Assembly (NCBI RefSeq): GCF_022581195.2
Contig: NC_061482.1
Coordinates: forward strand, 10,912,001-10,976,000
DNA length: 64,000 nt
Source: Helicoverpa zea
Lineage: Eukaryota > Arthropoda > Insecta > Lepidoptera > Noctuidae
Direction: 5' to 3'
Shown piece by piece: positions 61,562 through 64,000 of this stretch (positions are counted from its first letter, which is position 1; each line of letters begins with the position of its first letter). The notes below the pieces were generated by a model. It searched no databases. It saw only the letters and a list, made by a program, of their open reading frames with translations, and was not told where the DNA came from. Made by a program: the position numbers and the translations under genes.

Positions 61562-62072
61562 TCATCCTAATAGGTTTCCTACTTGCATCTTTTCTAACTG
61601 TTCCTTTATGCTAGCATGTTTGCTTTGATTCGGGTATCTAAAGAGTTTTATAATGATTGGTTGTATCATTACTGGTGATTTCGCACAATCTTCTGCAACA
61701 AAAATACGGAGACATTTAAGTTTCCTCTAAAGATTAATTCTGCACTTGTTTACATTGTGCCATTTACGAGAGTAGTTCAAAGAATTTAGACATTGTCTAA
61801 GAAGTATGAAGGTTTTTTAGCCTGATATTATCAGTGGAAGGTTGAGTCTGTTTGTTTCACAAAGAGACGGGCACTTTTTACTTTTGGTTTGACCCGATTT
61901 AGAAATAATTTTCAATTATAAAATAGCTCCTTATGTACTATCTAGCAGCACTATTTAAACAAAACTGCTGCATACCTGAATTAGAAGTTAAGTTGTTGAA
62001 ATTAAAAAATATATCTTGACTTGTTGAGTAGTGGATCAGCGACAAAACTGTGAGACCGAATGCCACGAGCAT
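61562..62072 (-). CDS. Small secreted protein, two exons, 75 aa
   Basis: Exon 61976-62072 encodes 32 residues with a signal peptide MLVAFGLTVLSLIHYSTSQ and ends on the first base of a codon (TCA G|GTATGC). Exon 61562-61692 starts after tttttgttgcag and completes GAA, then DCAKSPVMIQPIIIKLFRYP...KEQLEKMQVGNLLG and stop. Phase, donor, acceptor, signal peptide and poly(A) signal agree, so I regard it as a real gene although each exon is short. The mature product would be about 55 residues with a single cysteine. Family unknown. The exon at 62204 has the same entry phase and a Glu-Cys start, hinting at a diverged tandem pair. Confidence 0.65.
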
Positions 62073-62094
62073 TATGTTCGACACTCTTGGATAA

Positions 62095-62130
62095 AATGTA
62101 GCATTCTCTCGTTGTGCATTTTATATTTTA
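62095..62130 (-). promoter_or_regulatory. TATA-like core promoter
   Basis: Minus strand taaaatataaaatgc at 62130-62116 puts a TATA sequence about 55 nt upstream of the ATG at 62072. The gap to the preceding gene's stop is only about 80 bp. Confidence 0.4.
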
Positions 62131-62203
62131 CGAACGGAGAATAATAAAAAACTTAATACAGTTTTGCAATTTATTTATTGATGTATTTATTGTCGGTAGG
62201 TTT

Positions 62204-62487
62204 TTATTGTTGTTGTTTGAGTTTGCTCTCTAATTCCTCGAATTTCTTATCTGTAATAAATGTTGGCATGTATACGTTTCGTGGAGGACAGCAACAGTTG
62301 CCTTCAGTGTTACTCCGTCTACTCCTGCCACCCCTAACCCTTGATAATATATCTTTTGTGGTCCCCTCAGATTGCTCTAATTTTGTCAAATCTTCTCGAA
62401 ACTCTTTCAAGTTCTCGTCTTTTATAACTCCTCGCATACTCAGGAAGTCAGCCATATCTTTGTTGATTTTGAATTCAACAACACATT
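62204..62487 (-). CDS. Terminal exon of small basic/charged protein
   Basis: Acceptor tatcatttttcag (AG 62489-62488), phase 1 entry, 94 codons plus TAA. The TAA overlaps an AATAAA, and further AATAAA copies follow at about 62185. The peptide starts ECVVEFKINKDMADFL, has KEFREDLTKLEQSEG, a basic RVRGGRSRRS patch that resembles a proprotein cleavage region, then NCCCPPRNVYMP and an end rich in Glu, Lys and Gln. The open frame extends upstream through the acceptor into a retroelement tail, which is not coding. The first exon was not found. A TATAAAAG at about 62925 on the same strand may belong to it. Confidence 0.55.
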
Positions 62488-62523
62488 CTGAAAAATGATA
62501 TCCCATTAGTGATTTGTTGTATA

Positions 62524-62640
62524 CTAGAAGTTTTCCGGCGGTTTCACCCACGTCCCGTGGGAACTACTGCATATACCGTGATAAAATATAGAGTGTAGAT
62601 GCAGTATTTTCGAAGCCTTTAATACAAACCAACAAACAAA
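62524..62640 (+). repeat. Non-LTR/SINE 3' tail fragment
   Basis: actagaagttttccggcggt, cacccacgtcccgtgggaac and ataaaatatagagtg match the head of the 33258 tail. It lies in the presumed intron just before the 62487 exon. Confidence 0.6.
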
Positions 62641-63395
62641 AAATGTGTTCTGTTTATTATAGAAGAAGTTCTTTACAAAAAAATAATTAAGGTGGAAAAT
62701 ATTTTTAAAAACAAAACTTTGTTAATTTCATTTAATTTCTACAATGAGAAACTTGAGTAGACTATGTAGTTTATTTGTAAAAATACAATAGGTACCTACT
62801 CCAATACTGGGTCATGTAATTTATGTCCCTCAAGGTTATTATAAAACTACGCTCGACAGCAAACAAAGAATTCTAACTTTTGATTGAAGTCTGCTTTCAG
62901 CAAACAATTTGAAGTGAACAAGACTTTTATAGGAATTGAATTAGTTTAGCAGAGCGATGAAAACGTATGTAGTATTTAATCACACAGCATCACATCAGTC
63001 TGCGTCAGGATCGCTGTCACACCTCACCGATCCTCTCGAAATACATATGGAGTGTTGCTACCTAATTGCTTCCAGCTACCATTAGTTGCTACCAATTGCT
63101 ACCCTCGTGGTTTTGAAGATATTCAGCATCTAAAGGTCACAGCATTCTGATATCAGGATGGCTGTCACTTTTCCCAGTGTGAAGAAACGGTGCAAAAGTA
63201 TTGAGTTTTTGTTTGAGTTGCTACCTAATTGCTACCCTCCAGAATTAAATTTTGGACCACATCGACTCCGTGGATAAAAATATATAAAAATGAGTTTTTG
63301 CGCCTTGAAAAAATAAATTAGCAAAGGAATTACTTAGGGATAGGAATTCGGAAATAAGAATAGAAATAGACAGCTACAGCCCACCACAAATATCA
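62641..63395. repeat. Intergenic with ttgctacc repeats
   Basis: From about 63053 to 63235 the phrase gttgctacctaattgctac and shorter relatives (agttgctaccaattgctacc) recur. caggatcgctgtcac (63008) and caggatggctgtcac (63155) are another pair. This looks like an unrecognised repeat with internal duplication. A TATAAAAG (minus) lies at about 62925. Confidence 0.45.
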
Positions 63396-63635
63396 TCACG
63401 GCTTAGTTCCACAATTGAAAAGCATTCCACGGTTTGTACAGTCATCAAAAAAGGTTTTACCATTATGTGGAGGACAATCACAATCAAAAGATGGTGACTT
63501 CATGGGCAGGTTGTTTGATCTTCTGAAAAAGTATTCGATAGGTTGCTGAGGCATTGACCACGACCATCTATCCCAAGGCATTGATTGCTCCGACTCCAAG
63601 ATGATCGAATTAAAAATAATAACGACGCAAACGAC
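63396..63635 (-). CDS. Small cysteine-containing secreted protein, last exon
   Basis: Acceptor tttctcttaacag (AG 63637-63636), phase 0, 79 codons plus stop. It opens with a hydrophobic VVCVVIIFNSIIL that would be the core of a signal peptide continued from a short upstream exon, the same arrangement as in the 54669 gene. Then SMPWDRWSWSMP, and a cysteine-bearing end FDCDCPPHNG...DDCTNRGMLFNCG. No upstream ATG exon is seen before the window ends. Unknown family. The shared intron position suggests membership of the same secreted cluster. Confidence 0.55.
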   Translation of the reverse strand, partial: VVCVVIIFNSIILESEQSMPWDRWSWSMPQQPIEYFFRRSNNLPMKSPSFDCDCPPHNGKTFFDDCTNRGMLFNCGTKP

Positions 63636-63637
63636 CT

Positions 63638-64000
63638 GTTAAGAGAAAGCTTTTATTATAAAAATTGAAAAATAACACATTTCAATAAGAAATAGATTCT
63701 GTATCTTGTACCCTAACCACCGATAGTTTGGACCTTGTTTCCAAGGTTTGGTCCTTTTCCTAGGTGCTCATATATTTTTAATTTTTTAATATTAATATTT
63801 TAAGATATATGCGAAGCAAATTAAGGCAAATTATAATAAATTAATTAAGGAAACAAAAAATAAATAAAAGTAATAAAATTTTATTCATCACAATAACGTT
63901 TATTCATGTGAAGTAAACATTAATATCAAATGCATCATTCAATTAAAACGTAAAAGGATTATTCCAAAAATGAGCAAAAATATTATAACACCTAAATTAC
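63638..64000. other. Very AT-rich end of window
   Basis: No exon recognised; probably intron or 5' flank of the gene at 63396. Confidence 0.4.

Overview
The window is AT-rich, intron-bearing eukaryotic DNA from a ditrysian moth, tentatively a noctuid-like species. The evidence is GT-AG introns, AATAAA signals, a lepidopteran-style PERIOD C-terminus, a grindelwald-type receptor gene, and repeat families common in moths: short non-LTR 3' tails ending in TATAATATTA, a GAGCC...GGCTC terminal-inverted-repeat family, RTE, BEL/Pao and hAT. Period is Z-linked in Lepidoptera, so this is probably Z-chromosome sequence. No tRNA, rRNA or CRISPR feature was found.

Layout. 1-4.2 kb: the last five coding exons of a period-like clock gene (+), in unbroken phase-0 register, with its 3' UTR. 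5-9 kb: an unusually perfect hairpin and nested DNA transposons. About 9.6 kb: a possible promoter and 5' UTR exon. 21.8-29.3 kb: a multi-exon gene (+) for a small cysteine-rich single-pass membrane protein that I read as grindelwald (TNF receptor family). One of its introns carries a THAP/P-like transposon remnant. 30-41 kb: no gene recognised; several terminal-inverted-repeat elements and retroelement tails.

41.4-54.5 kb is one 13-kb nested insertion that can be resolved to the base. A 3.26-kb RTE retrotransposon (-) is bounded by a 14-bp target duplication. A 6.6-kb BEL/Pao LTR element (-) is inserted in its reverse-transcriptase ORF, with 443-bp LTRs differing at 3 sites and a tRNA-Tyr primer site. 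A 3.16-kb non-autonomous hAT element is inserted in its 5' UTR, with an exact 8-bp duplication.

54.6-64 kb, all on the minus strand, holds a cluster of small, apparently secreted, unrecognised proteins. Two share an N-terminal CNPxYWxPxxxPxYC signature. Three tandem units share a terminal domain (VTV...YN...M..., ending VHR.K...VVTII). A two-exon gene of only 75 codons, missed by simple ORF calling, and two further exons lie beyond. This cluster is the best candidate for something undescribed.

The host genes have no operon-like relationship. Period would act in the circadian transcription loop; the receptor would signal at the epithelial membrane to JNK in flies. The function of the secreted cluster is unknown.
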